This document shows positions 25,416-33,943 of a DNA stretch of 64,000 bases, piece by piece. Within the stretch, counting starts at the first letter, position 1. The number at the start of each line of letters is the position of its first letter. Below the pieces are notes generated by a model, which was given only the letters and a program-made list of their open reading frames with translations, searched no databases and was not told where the DNA came from. The stretch is from assembly GCF_047601025.1 (NCBI RefSeq), contig NZ_JASGJZ010000001.1:1612001-1676000 (forward strand), in the 5' to 3' direction. This DNA is from Pseudorhodoferax sp047601025. Its GTDB lineage: Bacteria > Pseudomonadota > Gammaproteobacteria > Burkholderiales > Burkholderiaceae_C. A program made the translations under genes and the position numbers.

Positions 25416-27160
25416 TGGTCACCGGTCCCCGATCGCTGGAAATCCAGCAGTTGGAGAACTTCCTCAAGCAGGAATTTGCAGGAGCCATCGACGGGATGGG
25501 TCATGGGAAGGACAAGGAACGCAATTTCCTGTCCAAGACCGTCGCTGCCTTCTTCCTGATGCTTCAAGCGGGTGCCAGCAAGGCCGATGCCATTGCCGCG
25601 AGCATCGATGGCGGGGGCGATCACGGCATCGATTCGGTGTACGTCAGCCCCACCAATGTGCTGTGGCTGGTGCAGTCCAAGTACATCCACGAGGGAGTGG
25701 GGGAGCCATCACTTGGCGAGGCCAGCCTCTTTCGCGATGGCGTGCGTGACTTCGTAGCAGGACGTTTCGAGCGTTTCAACCAGGCGCTGAAAGCCAAGCT
25801 GCCGCAGATACGACGTGCAATGGACGGACCGCATCAAATGGTCTTTGCTTTGGTCTACACCGGCACCTCGATAGACGACACCCGCCGCACGATGTTTGGT
25901 GACTTGGAAGGTGCCATCAACGCCGTTCAGCCCAAGCGTGCCCAGTTCCGCTGGTTCGGCTTGTCCGGTTTCCACGAAGCGTTGATCCGCCAGCATGGCG
26001 AGCCGGAAATCAACGACGTCGAATTGGAACTGCATCACTACGGCATGACGCAAGGCGCGGCGCGTGTGTGCTACGGCACCCTGCGCGTCAGGGACTTGGC
26101 CAGGCTCTATCAAGACCACGCGCATGCGCTGGTTCGCGCCAACATTCGTCGTTACAAGGGCTCCTCCGAAGTCAATGCAGGCATGACGCAAACCCTGCGC
26201 ACGCAGGCCGACCATTTCTTCTGCTTCAACAACGGCGTGACTTTCCTTTGTCGAAGCATCACGGCCGTCGGCACGCTGGACGACCGGCGCAATCACGGAC
26301 GCTTCCGGCTCAATGGCGTGTCGATCATCAACGGCGCGCAGACGGCTGGCACCGTGGCGCAGGAACCACTGGCGCACTATGACGAGCACCCCGCCGATGT
26401 GTTGGCCACGGTCATCGAGTTGCCTGGTGATGACGGCGCCTTTGCCGACGCCGTCACGGAGTACCGCAACAGCCAGAACGCGGTGCGGCCGCAGGACTTC
26501 GTCGCGCTGGACGACAACCAGGAGTATTGGCGCAAGAGCCTGATGGCCCACGGCGTGACCTACATCTACAAGCCCAGCGAGGCGGATGCGCAGGCCACAG
26601 CCCCCATGTTCACCGTCGAGGAAGCCGCCGGATTCTGTGCGGCGCGCGACCTGCGCAGCCTGGAATGGGTGCTTCACCACCCGGAGCGACTCTGGGACCG
26701 ACACCACGATGTGGGCGGCCAGCCGCCACAGGCGAACGTGCCCTTCACCTCGGCCTACAAGAGTCTGTTTCACGACACGCTGTCCTGCCGCAAGCTATGG
26801 CGCCTGGTGCAGATCGGGCGGCAAGTGCAGCAGACGATCCAGCAGGATGCCGACGCCATGGCCGAAGCGGAACCCTTGAAAGCAGAGGAAGCGCGCGCCT
26901 CTTCCTGGCTGGTCACGCATCTCGTGTTCGTCCGCTTGCATGCTTTGCATGATGGCGAAACACTGAACCTCACGCAGGCCGAGGCCCTGCGCATTTCGCA
27001 GGAAGTCGACGCCGTGCGCGCCGCGCTCGCAGCGGTCTATTCGGCGGAGAGAATCCCGGATGCAGAGCCCTCGGTTTCATTTACCGACATGGCCTGCCTG
27101 AGCCGGCTGAAAAACGCCACCATGGCCCGCCTGGCCGCGCAGAACAACGTACCCGCATGA
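25415..27160 (+). CDS. AIPR family protein with nuclease-like N terminus
   Basis: A 581-residue protein. The central part has the abortive-infection (AIPR) signature FCFNNGVTFLCRS and IINGAQTAGTV. The N-terminal ~120 residues contain GIDSV (Asp73) followed by LVQSKY (Gln87, Lys89), a D-(E/Q)xK pattern like PD-(D/E)xK restriction nucleases. AIPR proteins are named from plasmid-borne phage resistance in Lactococcus; mechanism unknown. ATG at 25415 shares one base with the helicase stop (TGATG) and has GGGAG 8 bases upstream, which favours it over the ATG at 25400. Confidence 0.85.
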   Translation: MVTGPRSLEIQQLENFLKQEFAGAIDGMGHGKDKERNFLSKTVAAFFLMLQAGASKADAIAASIDGGGDHGIDSVYVSPTNVLWLVQSKYIHEGVGEPSLGEASLFRDGVRDFVAGRFERFNQALKAKLPQIRRAMDGPHQMVFALVYTGTSIDDTRRTMFGDLEGAINAVQPKRAQFRWFGLSGFHEALIRQHGEPEINDVELELHHYGMTQGAARVCYGTLRVRDLARLYQDHAHALVRANIRRYKGSSEVNAGMTQTLRTQADHFFCFNNGVTFLCRSITAVGTLDDRRNHGRFRLNGVSIINGAQTAGTVAQEPLAHYDEHPADVLATVIELPGDDGAFADAVTEYRNSQNAVRPQDFVALDDNQEYWRKSLMAHGVTYIYKPSEADAQATAPMFTVEEAAGFCAARDLRSLEWVLHHPERLWDRHHDVGGQPPQANVPFTSAYKSLFHDTLSCRKLWRLVQIGRQVQQTIQQDADAMAEAEPLKAEEARASSWLVTHLVFVRLHALHDGETLNLTQAEALRISQEVDAVRAALAAVYSAERIPDAEPSVSFTDMACLSRLKNATMARLAAQNNVPA

Positions 27161-28809
27161 CATTGCAGAAACTCGAACTCACCTGGATCGGCAAGGACCA
27201 GCGTCCGCGCCTGGAGCCGCGCATCCTGCTCGAAGACCCGAAGCGCAGCTACCACGCCAGCCAGCGCGTGACCGACAAGGACATCTTCGACAACCGGCTG
27301 ATCAAGGGCGACAACCTGCTGGCGCTCAAGGCGCTGGAGGCGGAGTTCGCGGGGAAGGTCAAGTGTGTGTTCATTGACCCACCCTACAACACGGGCAGTG
27401 CGTTCACGCACTACGACGATGGGCTGGAGCACTCCATTTGGCTGGGGCTGATGCGGGATCGGCTAGAGATCATTCGGCGCTTGTTGTCGGAGGATGGGTC
27501 GTTGTGGATCACGATTGATGACAACGAGGCTCACTATCTCAAGGTCTTGTGTGACGAGATCTTTGGGCGCTCTAATTTTGTGGCGTCATGCGTGTGGGAG
27601 AAGGACAAAGGCGGACGTGGGGATGCGGATGTTTCGTTGTCGCATGACTATGTCCTGTTGTATGCGCGTGATCGAGATATTTGGTCCAAAGTTCGAAATC
27701 TCCTGCCTCGAACGGAAGTTCAGTTGGGACGCTTCCGAAATCCAGACAATGATCCGCGAGGACCTTGGCGCCAGGGTGATGATGGAACGGCAAAGAGTGG
27801 TAGCGAAAAACAGCGATTCCCTGTGACTCTTCCGTCCGGCCGAACCGTCACACCTCCCCCAGGTCGGTATTGGGCATTTTCTGCGGAGACGCTAGCTGAA
27901 GCTCGTTCTGAGGGGCGAGCTTACTTTGGCGGTGACGGAGACAGGTTGCCAATCATCAAAAGATATTTAACTGATGTTCGAGATGGCGTAGCCCCTCGAA
28001 CGTGGTGGTCTGCTGATGAAGTCGGCACGAACCAAGGAGCTAAGCGTGATCACCTGAATAAGCTGCTGACGGGCATCGAGCCTTTTGGTACTCCGAAACC
28101 CGAAGGACTTATCAATCGAATCCTTCATATTGCAACTAACCCCGGTGACCTAGTCCTCGACTCCTTCGCCGGCTCCGGCACCACTGGCGCCGTCGCCCAC
28201 AAGATGGGCCGCCGCTGGATCATGGTCGAATTGGGCGAGCACTGCCACACGCACATCGTTCCACGGTTGAAGAAGGTCATCGACGGCCAAGACCCGGGTG
28301 GCGTGACCCACGCCACCGGTTGGCAGGGCGGCGGCGGCTTCCGCTATTACGAGTTGGCGCCCACGCTGCTCGCCGCCGACCGCTGGGGCAATCTGGTCAT
28401 CAATCCCACCTACGACGCCAGCATGCTGGCGGCCGCTATGTGCAAGCTCGAAGGCTTCACCTATGCCCCTTCGGAAACGCTCTGGTGGCAGCAGGGCCGC
28501 AGCAGTGAGCGCGATTTCATCTACGTGACTACGCAGACGCTGAGTGCCGAGCAATTGGACGCGCTGAGTGAAGAGGTGGGCGCGGAGCGCAGTCTGCTGG
28601 TGTGCTGTGGTGCCTGGCGCGGTGCGACGGCGGCGCAGGCGGCCGAGCGCTGGCCCAATCTCACGGTCAAGAAGATCCCCAAGATGGTGAAGGACCGCTG
28701 CGAATGGGGTCGCGACGACTACAGCCTCAACGTCGCCAACCTGCCGATGGCGCAGGCCAAACCGCCGGAACCCCGGCAGGACGATCTGTTCGGCGAGGCC
28801 GATGCATGA
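27157..28809 (+). CDS. mod: Type III restriction-modification DNA methyltransferase (Mod)
   Basis: A 550-residue beta-class adenine-N6 methyltransferase: catalytic DPPY (residues 74-77, in FIDPPYNTGSAF) precedes the SAM-binding motif DSFAGSGTTGA (residues 335-345), the order typical of type III Mod proteins. The target-recognition domain lies between them. That middle stretch has much lower GC than both ends. ATG overlaps the AIPR stop (ATGA). It is the modification and specificity subunit for the Res protein encoded two genes downstream. Confidence 0.9.
   Translation: MTLQKLELTWIGKDQRPRLEPRILLEDPKRSYHASQRVTDKDIFDNRLIKGDNLLALKALEAEFAGKVKCVFIDPPYNTGSAFTHYDDGLEHSIWLGLMRDRLEIIRRLLSEDGSLWITIDDNEAHYLKVLCDEIFGRSNFVASCVWEKDKGGRGDADVSLSHDYVLLYARDRDIWSKVRNLLPRTEVQLGRFRNPDNDPRGPWRQGDDGTAKSGSEKQRFPVTLPSGRTVTPPPGRYWAFSAETLAEARSEGRAYFGGDGDRLPIIKRYLTDVRDGVAPRTWWSADEVGTNQGAKRDHLNKLLTGIEPFGTPKPEGLINRILHIATNPGDLVLDSFAGSGTTGAVAHKMGRRWIMVELGEHCHTHIVPRLKKVIDGQDPGGVTHATGWQGGGGFRYYELAPTLLAADRWGNLVINPTYDASMLAAAMCKLEGFTYAPSETLWWQQGRSSERDFIYVTTQTLSAEQLDALSEEVGAERSLLVCCGAWRGATAAQAAERWPNLTVKKIPKMVKDRCEWGRDDYSLNVANLPMAQAKPPEPRQDDLFGEADA
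27360..28140. other. Low-GC mosaic segment inside mod
   Basis: Hand counts on 60-base lines give about 47-48 percent GC at 27661-27720 and 27961-28020, against 67 percent at 27301-27360 and 60 percent at 28201-28260. The segment runs from the DPPY motif to just before the SAM motif, so it coincides with the target-recognition domain. Confidence 0.7.
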
Positions 28810-30005
28810 CAACCCGGCCACCGCCGAAGGACTTGCTGGCGCGCATTCGGCAGATCTGGGAGTCAGCCCGCACGCAGGCCGCGCGCTCGGTCAACACGGC
28901 CCACGTATGTGCCAACTGGCTGATCGGGCAGCAGATCGTGGAAGCCGAGCAGGGCGGCGCGCGGCGCGCGGGCTACGGCCAGGCACTGCTGGCTTCGCTG
29001 TCGGAGCGGCTGTCGCAGGACTACGGCGAGGGATTTTCGGTCTCGGCGCTGAAGTACATGCGCCTGTTCTATCTGGGCTACCCGGAATTGCTGGCCAAGC
29101 GTCACGCACTGCGTGACCTTTCCAACGGGGCCCCTGCGATTCGTCACGCAGTGCGTGACGAATCGGATGGCGGCACGGGCTGGCGCCCGGGCGAATTGCA
29201 CACAGGCCTGTCGTGGACGCACTATCGAGCTTTGCTTAAGGTGGAGCGCCGCGAGGCGCGTGACTTCTACGAAATGGAGGCCAGCCGCAGCGCCTGGTCG
29301 GCCCGCCAACTGGAGCGGCAGATCGACAGCCTACTGTTCGAACGCCTGGCCAAGAGCCGCGACAAGCAGGGTGTGCTAGCGCTGGCGCGCGAAGGCCAGG
29401 TGCTGGCGCGTCCGCAGGACGTGATCAAGGACCCCTATGTGCTGGAGTTCTTAGACCTGCCGGAGTCGCATCGCCTGGTGGAAACGCGCATCGAAGAGGC
29501 GCTGATCAACCAGTTGCAGGCCTTTCTACTGGAGCTGGGCAGTGGCTTCGCCTTCGTGGGACGGCAACAACGGCTGACGCTGGAGGGTGACCACTTCTAT
29601 CCCGATCTGCTCTTCTATCACGTCAAGCTCAAGTGCTATGTGGTGATCGACCTCAAGGTGGGCAAGCTGAACCACGGCGATCTGGGGCAGATGCTGCTGT
29701 ACGTCAACTACTACGACCGCGAAGTCGCCACCGCGAGCGACAACCCGACCATTGGGCTGGTGCTGTGCAGTGAAAAGAACGATGCCGTCGTACGGTACGT
29801 GCTGGCCGAAAAGCATGCGCAGGTCTTTGCCAGCCGCTACCAGCTTGCATTGCCCAGCGAGGCGGACCTGCGCGCGGAAATCCAGCGCGAGTTGGAGCAA
29901 CTGGCACAGATTGACCAGGCCTCCGTTATTCCCGCGCGCAGACGCGCCCCCGCCGCCATCAAGAAGACCGCCCGTGCCGCCAAGGCCCAAAGGACGCCTG
30001 AATGA
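28806..30005 (+). CDS. DUF1016 / YhcG-type PD-(D/E)xK nuclease
   Basis: A 399-residue protein of the DUF1016 family. The N-terminal domain (about residues 10-160, including GFSVSALKYMRLFY and LSWTHYRALLKVE) is the family recognition part; the C-terminal nuclease domain has YPDLLFYH (Asp267) and VVIDLKVGKL (Asp282, Lys284), the PD-(D/E)xK active site. ATG overlaps the mod stop; its own stop overlaps the res ATG. Between the two halves of the N-terminal domain there is an insert, RHALRD then RHAVRD, encoded by two palindromes. DUF1016 proteins occur as lone genes or within restriction loci; sitting between mod and res suggests a third component. Confidence 0.88.
   Translation: MTTRPPPKDLLARIRQIWESARTQAARSVNTAHVCANWLIGQQIVEAEQGGARRAGYGQALLASLSERLSQDYGEGFSVSALKYMRLFYLGYPELLAKRHALRDLSNGAPAIRHAVRDESDGGTGWRPGELHTGLSWTHYRALLKVERREARDFYEMEASRSAWSARQLERQIDSLLFERLAKSRDKQGVLALAREGQVLARPQDVIKDPYVLEFLDLPESHRLVETRIEEALINQLQAFLLELGSGFAFVGRQQRLTLEGDHFYPDLLFYHVKLKCYVVIDLKVGKLNHGDLGQMLLYVNYYDREVATASDNPTIGLVLCSEKNDAVVRYVLAEKHAQVFASRYQLALPSEADLRAEIQRELEQLAQIDQASVIPARRRAPAAIKKTARAAKAQRTPE
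29101..29117. repeat. 17-bp palindrome, copy 1, inside the DUF1016 gene
   Basis: GTCACGCACTGCGTGAC: perfect 8+8 inverted repeat around a central C. It encodes part of RHALRD in the DUF1016 reading frame. Confidence 0.85.
29143..29159. repeat. 17-bp palindrome, copy 2, inside the DUF1016 gene
   Basis: GTCACGCAGTGCGTGAC: same arms as copy 1 with central G. It starts 42 bases after copy 1, an exact multiple of three, and encodes RHAVRD. Confidence 0.85.
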
Positions 30006-32746
30006 GCCAACGAGAAGTCCACGCCATCAACGGGCGCCTGAGCCTGCGCGCGCCGCAAGCCGAATCGTTGTCGAGACTGGCGCGTGCTATCGAGACCTGC
30101 CCCGACATCCTGAAACGCACGCGCAACGCGGACGACGTGGCGGCCATGCCAGCCCAGCTGCGCGCGCTGTTCCCGCAGTTGCAGGATTTCGAACGCGAAT
30201 TTCCGTCGCTGTGCTTCGCACTGGCTACCGGAGTGGGCAAGACGCGGCTGATGGGCGCCTTCATCACCTACCTGTACACGGCACACAAGATCAAGCACTT
30301 CTTCGTACTGGCACCCAACCTGACCATCTACGACAAGCTGATCGCGGACTTCACCCCCAACACGCACAAGTACGTGTTCAAGGGCGTGGCGGAATTCGCA
30401 GCCTATCCGCCGGAGATCATCACGGGCGACAACTACGAGGAACGTGCCCAGGCGCTCGGCGACCTTCTGTCGCCCGTGACCATCAATATCTTCAACATCG
30501 CCAAGATCACGTCGGAAGTGCGCGGCGGCAAGGCGCCACGCATCAAGCGGCTGAGCGAGTACATCGGCCAGAGCTACTTCGACTACCTGGCAGGCCTGCC
30601 GGACTTGGTGCTGCTAATGGACGAGTCGCACCGCTACCGTGCGGCCGCAGGCATGCGCGCCATCAACGACCTGCAGCCGCTACTGGGGCTGGAGCTGACG
30701 GCCACGCCTTTCGTGGAAACCACCAAGGGGCCGATGCCGTTCAGAAACGTGGTGATGCACTATCCGCTGGCCCAAGCGCTGGACGATGGTTTCGTCAAGG
30801 ATCCCTACGTCGTGACCCAGCGCAACTTCGACGCGAAGAGCGTACCGCCCGAAGAACTAGAGCGGATCAAGCTGCGCGATGGTGTGCGCATGCACGAGCT
30901 GACGAAGGTGGAACTCAAGACCTATGCGCGGACGCAGAGCGTGAAAGAGGTCAAGCCCTTCATGCTGGTGATCGCGCGCGACACCACGCACGCGGCGGCG
31001 CTTCAGGGGCATATGCAGTCGCCCGAGTTCTTCGCCGGCCGCTACGTTGGCAAGGTCATTCAGGTCGACAGCAGTAAAACCGGCGCCGAGGAAGAAGCCA
31101 TGGTGCGCAAGCTGCTGGCCGTGGAAAGCGTGGACGAGGCCACCGAGATCGTGGTGCACGTGAACATGCTCAAGGAAGGCTGGGACGTGACCAACCTTTA
31201 CACCATCGTGCCGCTGCGCGCAGCCAACGCGCGAACGCTGGTGGAGCAATCCATCGGCCGCGGGCTACGGCTGCCTTATGGCAAGCGTGTGGGCGTCGTC
31301 GCGGTGGACCGGCTGAGCATCATCGCGCACGACCGGTTCCAGGAAATCGTCGACGATGCGCGCCGGGCGGATTCGCCGCTCAAGCTCAAGACCTTCGAGC
31401 TGCCGCCTCCCGGTGCGCAGGACGACAGCCGCACCCAGAGCGTGACTGTTCAGCCGAATTTGACGGCCAGCCTGGGCATTGGGGCAACCATTGACGGCCC
31501 GAGCACCGAGCCGGTGCCCAGCACTGCTGCCAGCGGCATTGCAAAGGCCCAGACGGTGCCCTCACCCATCTTCACGACACAGCAGGAACGGCAAGCGGCG
31601 CTGGCCGTGATGGAGGTACTGGCTACTTACGAGGTCAGACCTTCACAGGCGCCTTCGCGTCAGGCGCTGCTGAGTGAGGAACTGCAGGCACAAATCACCG
31701 AGGCCGTGCGTGAGAAGCTGCCTCCGACGCAGATGCCGTTGACCATGGGCGAAGACGCTGCACCGGAGCTGGACCTAGCCGCCGTCGTGCGGCGCGCAAC
31801 CGAAGTCGTGGTGCAGCAGACCATTGATATTCCGCGCATCGTGGTGGTCCCGACAGGCGAAGTCGGAGGGGGCTTCGAGCCGTTCACGCTGGATCTGCAT
31901 GGCGTGCATCCGCAACCCAAGGATCGCTCGCTGGTGGCCCAGTCTCTACACACGCACGACCAGCAAATTCTGGGAGCGCAGCGGGACAGCACGGAACGGC
32001 GGGCCGAGGACTATATCGTCCATGCGCTGATCGACAAGGACGATATCGACTACAACACCCAGGCCAGCCTGCTTTACGACCTAGCTGGGCAGATGGTGGC
32101 GCATCTGCGCGGCTACCTCTCGAACGAGGAGGAGGTGCGTAACGTGCTGACGCAGGAGCGCAGAGCGCTGGCCGAAAACATCTATGCGCAGATGCAGGCA
32201 CACTACTGCCCAACCGCCACCAACTACACGGTAGATGTACGCCGGGGCTTCACTACGCTGAAGGCGCCCACCTTCACAATCGGCGCGGGCCAGACGTTGC
32301 GCGACTACCGACAAACAGTCGACGAGCCCAGCCGCATCAAGCAGATGGTGTTCGGCTACTTCGGCAAGTGCTTGTTTCCGATGCAGAAGTTCGATTCGGA
32401 CACCGAACGCCGCTTTGCCGTCATCCTGGAGCGGGATGCCGAGAAGTGGTTCAAGCCGGCGAAGGGCCAGTTCCAGATCTTCTACAAGCTGGGAGTGGAA
32501 CAGCCGGAATACGTGCCAGACTTTGTCGTCGAGACCGCACATCTGCTGCTCATGTGCGAGACCAAAGCACGCAAGGATCTTGCGACGGATGAGGTCAACG
32601 CCAAGGCCGAGGCCGGCGCCCTTTGGTGCCAACGCGCGAGCAGTGCCGGAGCTACTGGCAAACCCTGGAAGTACCTGCTAATTCCTCACGAGCAGGTAAC
32701 GGAAGACAAAGCGCTCGACACCTTCTTGCAGTTCGCCCGCCAGTAG
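30002..32746 (+). CDS. res: Type III restriction endonuclease subunit (Res)
   Basis: A 914-residue helicase-nuclease. Motif I ATGVGKTRL (Lys80), motif II MDESH (Asp207), motif III LTATP, motif VI QSIGRGLRLPYGKR, and a C-terminal PD-(D/E)xK site: YVPDFVVE (Asp840) and CETKA (Glu853, Lys855). This is the standard Res layout. With Mod it would translocate from unmodified sites and cut DNA. ATG overlaps the DUF1016 stop, so five genes from 22560 form one coupled operon. Confidence 0.9.
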   Translation: MSQREVHAINGRLSLRAPQAESLSRLARAIETCPDILKRTRNADDVAAMPAQLRALFPQLQDFEREFPSLCFALATGVGKTRLMGAFITYLYTAHKIKHFFVLAPNLTIYDKLIADFTPNTHKYVFKGVAEFAAYPPEIITGDNYEERAQALGDLLSPVTINIFNIAKITSEVRGGKAPRIKRLSEYIGQSYFDYLAGLPDLVLLMDESHRYRAAAGMRAINDLQPLLGLELTATPFVETTKGPMPFRNVVMHYPLAQALDDGFVKDPYVVTQRNFDAKSVPPEELERIKLRDGVRMHELTKVELKTYARTQSVKEVKPFMLVIARDTTHAAALQGHMQSPEFFAGRYVGKVIQVDSSKTGAEEEAMVRKLLAVESVDEATEIVVHVNMLKEGWDVTNLYTIVPLRAANARTLVEQSIGRGLRLPYGKRVGVVAVDRLSIIAHDRFQEIVDDARRADSPLKLKTFELPPPGAQDDSRTQSVTVQPNLTASLGIGATIDGPSTEPVPSTAASGIAKAQTVPSPIFTTQQERQAALAVMEVLATYEVRPSQAPSRQALLSEELQAQITEAVREKLPPTQMPLTMGEDAAPELDLAAVVRRATEVVVQQTIDIPRIVVVPTGEVGGGFEPFTLDLHGVHPQPKDRSLVAQSLHTHDQQILGAQRDSTERRAEDYIVHALIDKDDIDYNTQASLLYDLAGQMVAHLRGYLSNEEEVRNVLTQERRALAENIYAQMQAHYCPTATNYTVDVRRGFTTLKAPTFTIGAGQTLRDYRQTVDEPSRIKQMVFGYFGKCLFPMQKFDSDTERRFAVILERDAEKWFKPAKGQFQIFYKLGVEQPEYVPDFVVETAHLLLMCETKARKDLATDEVNAKAEAGALWCQRASSAGATGKPWKYLLIPHEQVTEDKALDTFLQFARQ

Positions 32747-32756
32747 TCGAGGCCAT

Positions 32757-33245
32757 ATGCCGTCTGATGATGACTTTTCCCCCACCAGGCTGATGACATC
32801 CGCCGAACTCGGCAAAGCAAGGCGCTTGCTGAACAAGCTGGACCGACACCGAGAACGTGTGCAGCGCGATGACGCGCTGCCTTCTTCGGAGCGCAAGGGA
32901 TATGAATTCTACCGGGATGCGCGTAAAGCCATCGACCGCGAGTTCGATGCATTAGCCTCCACCGTATTGGCTAGGGAACTCGGGCTGGAGCGCTATATGG
33001 TCATCCATACCATCAGAAGCGGTGGGCACGAGAAACTCATGCAGCTGCTGTCCATGGGCTTCCAAGATGACCGATGGAGCCGCCTCTCGCGTTGGATGTG
33101 GTCGCTCCACGGGCGCCGCTTGCGCAAAGACGGAACGATCGGTGACAAGCCTGATTGGACGTGCATCGGCACGGGCCTCATTTCACGCAGACAATTGGAT
33201 GGCGGGTGGACCCATTTGTGCTGGCGACCAGCAAAGGACTGCTGA
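32757..33245 (+). CDS. Island hypothetical protein
   Basis: A 162-residue protein I do not recognise. It is basic, mostly helical in its first 100 residues, with aromatic residues clustered at WMWSLHGRR and a Cys/Trp-rich end. An RxxxxH string (Arg79-His84, RYMVIH) could be read as a HEPN-type RNase motif, but the match is weak. It starts 10 bases after res with a GAGG ribosome site, so it is probably in the same transcript. Confidence 0.6.
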   Translation: MPSDDDFSPTRLMTSAELGKARRLLNKLDRHRERVQRDDALPSSERKGYEFYRDARKAIDREFDALASTVLARELGLERYMVIHTIRSGGHEKLMQLLSMGFQDDRWSRLSRWMWSLHGRRLRKDGTIGDKPDWTCIGTGLISRRQLDGGWTHLCWRPAKDC

Positions 33246-33246
33246 C

Positions 33247-33897
33247 GTGCATCTGCGATCCGGCGAACTAATGTTTGGCGTTGCTCCAACCATCCTGATC
33301 GACTGCGCGCGACAACTCCATCGACTTGCCGGCCAACCTTTCACGTTGGACGACTTTTGCATGGCTCTCGGTGCACCGATACGTGAGGCAAAACCAGTTC
33401 TGGCGCAGATGATCTCTGAGGGATTCATCTCAACGCAGGCAACCTCTTCCAGCGTTTACCTCGCGACTCCGAAGCTGGGGCAACTGGCACTCTCCAACAT
33501 CTCGGAAGGACTGCCACGCGCGCAGGCTGATGCCCTGCTGACGCGAATCCTTGATCAAGCCGAATCGGTGAATGCGGATCCACTGAAACATCGATGTGAG
33601 GTGGTGAGGATCGTCGTGTTTGGTTCGTACCTCACTGAAAAGGAAGTTTTGGGCGATCTGGATATCGGGGTCGAGTTGAAAGAGCTACCTAGACAGCATG
33701 AGCAGGACTGGAACAGCAGATACAGGGATCTCCTGCGGGGCTTGGCAACGCCAGCTTCAAAGGTCAAATCTTTGCTCCGGCTACGCAAGCCCAAGCAGAT
33801 CAGCATCCACGATCTCGCAGAGGTCCTTCGGCTTGGCACGCCGTATCGGCTCGTGTTCGGCGAACAGCTGGATTCCACGCACGCCTCGCCTCCATAG
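33247..33897 (+). CDS. Winged-helix/nucleotidyltransferase domain protein
   Basis: A 216-residue protein. Residues ~8-85 look like a winged helix (FTLDDFCMALGAPIREAKPV, then a wing FISTQATSSSVYL). Residues ~115-145 hold a polymerase-beta-type nucleotidyltransferase core: VVFGSYLTEKEVLGDLDIGVEL, i.e. GS followed by DxD-like acids. Such MNT proteins act as antitoxins or nucleotide-modifying effectors. The GTG at 33247 directly follows the previous stop; ATG 33271 is the alternative (208 residues). It is the last gene of the island and ends a few bases from the glcB terminator. Confidence 0.65.
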   Translation: MHLRSGELMFGVAPTILIDCARQLHRLAGQPFTLDDFCMALGAPIREAKPVLAQMISEGFISTQATSSSVYLATPKLGQLALSNISEGLPRAQADALLTRILDQAESVNADPLKHRCEVVRIVVFGSYLTEKEVLGDLDIGVELKELPRQHEQDWNSRYRDLLRGLATPASKVKSLLRLRKPKQISIHDLAEVLRLGTPYRLVFGEQLDSTHASPP

Positions 33898-33919
33898 AAA
33901 ACGGCGCCCGCAGGCGCCG
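33897..33919 (-). terminator. Intrinsic terminator of glcB
   Basis: Stem CGGCGCC (33902-33908) with GGCGCCG (33913-33919) and a 4-base loop. On the minus strand it is followed by TTTTCT, the complement of the A run at 33897-33901. It lies 25 bases beyond the glcB stop. Confidence 0.75.
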
Positions 33920-33943
33920 CTTCGTGAAGCGCGGGAACGCAGC

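Larger units (their letters stand above)
22320..33897. other. Accessory anti-phage defence island
   Basis: This ~11.6-kb block differs from its surroundings in base and codon use (more TTG, CGT and AAT codons; lower GC), and all of its genes are on the plus strand between minus-strand core genes. It contains an SNF2 helicase, AIPR protein, Mod, DUF1016 nuclease, Res, and two trailing genes. No integrase, transposase or tRNA flanks it. A degenerate glcB fragment is at its left edge and intact glcB at its right, suggesting recombination at that locus. Confidence 0.75.

Noticed and set aside
22320..33943. Integrative element with integrase and attachment sites
   Set aside because: No integrase, transposase, tRNA or direct repeat flanks were found; the glcB fragment is not a short att-type repeat.
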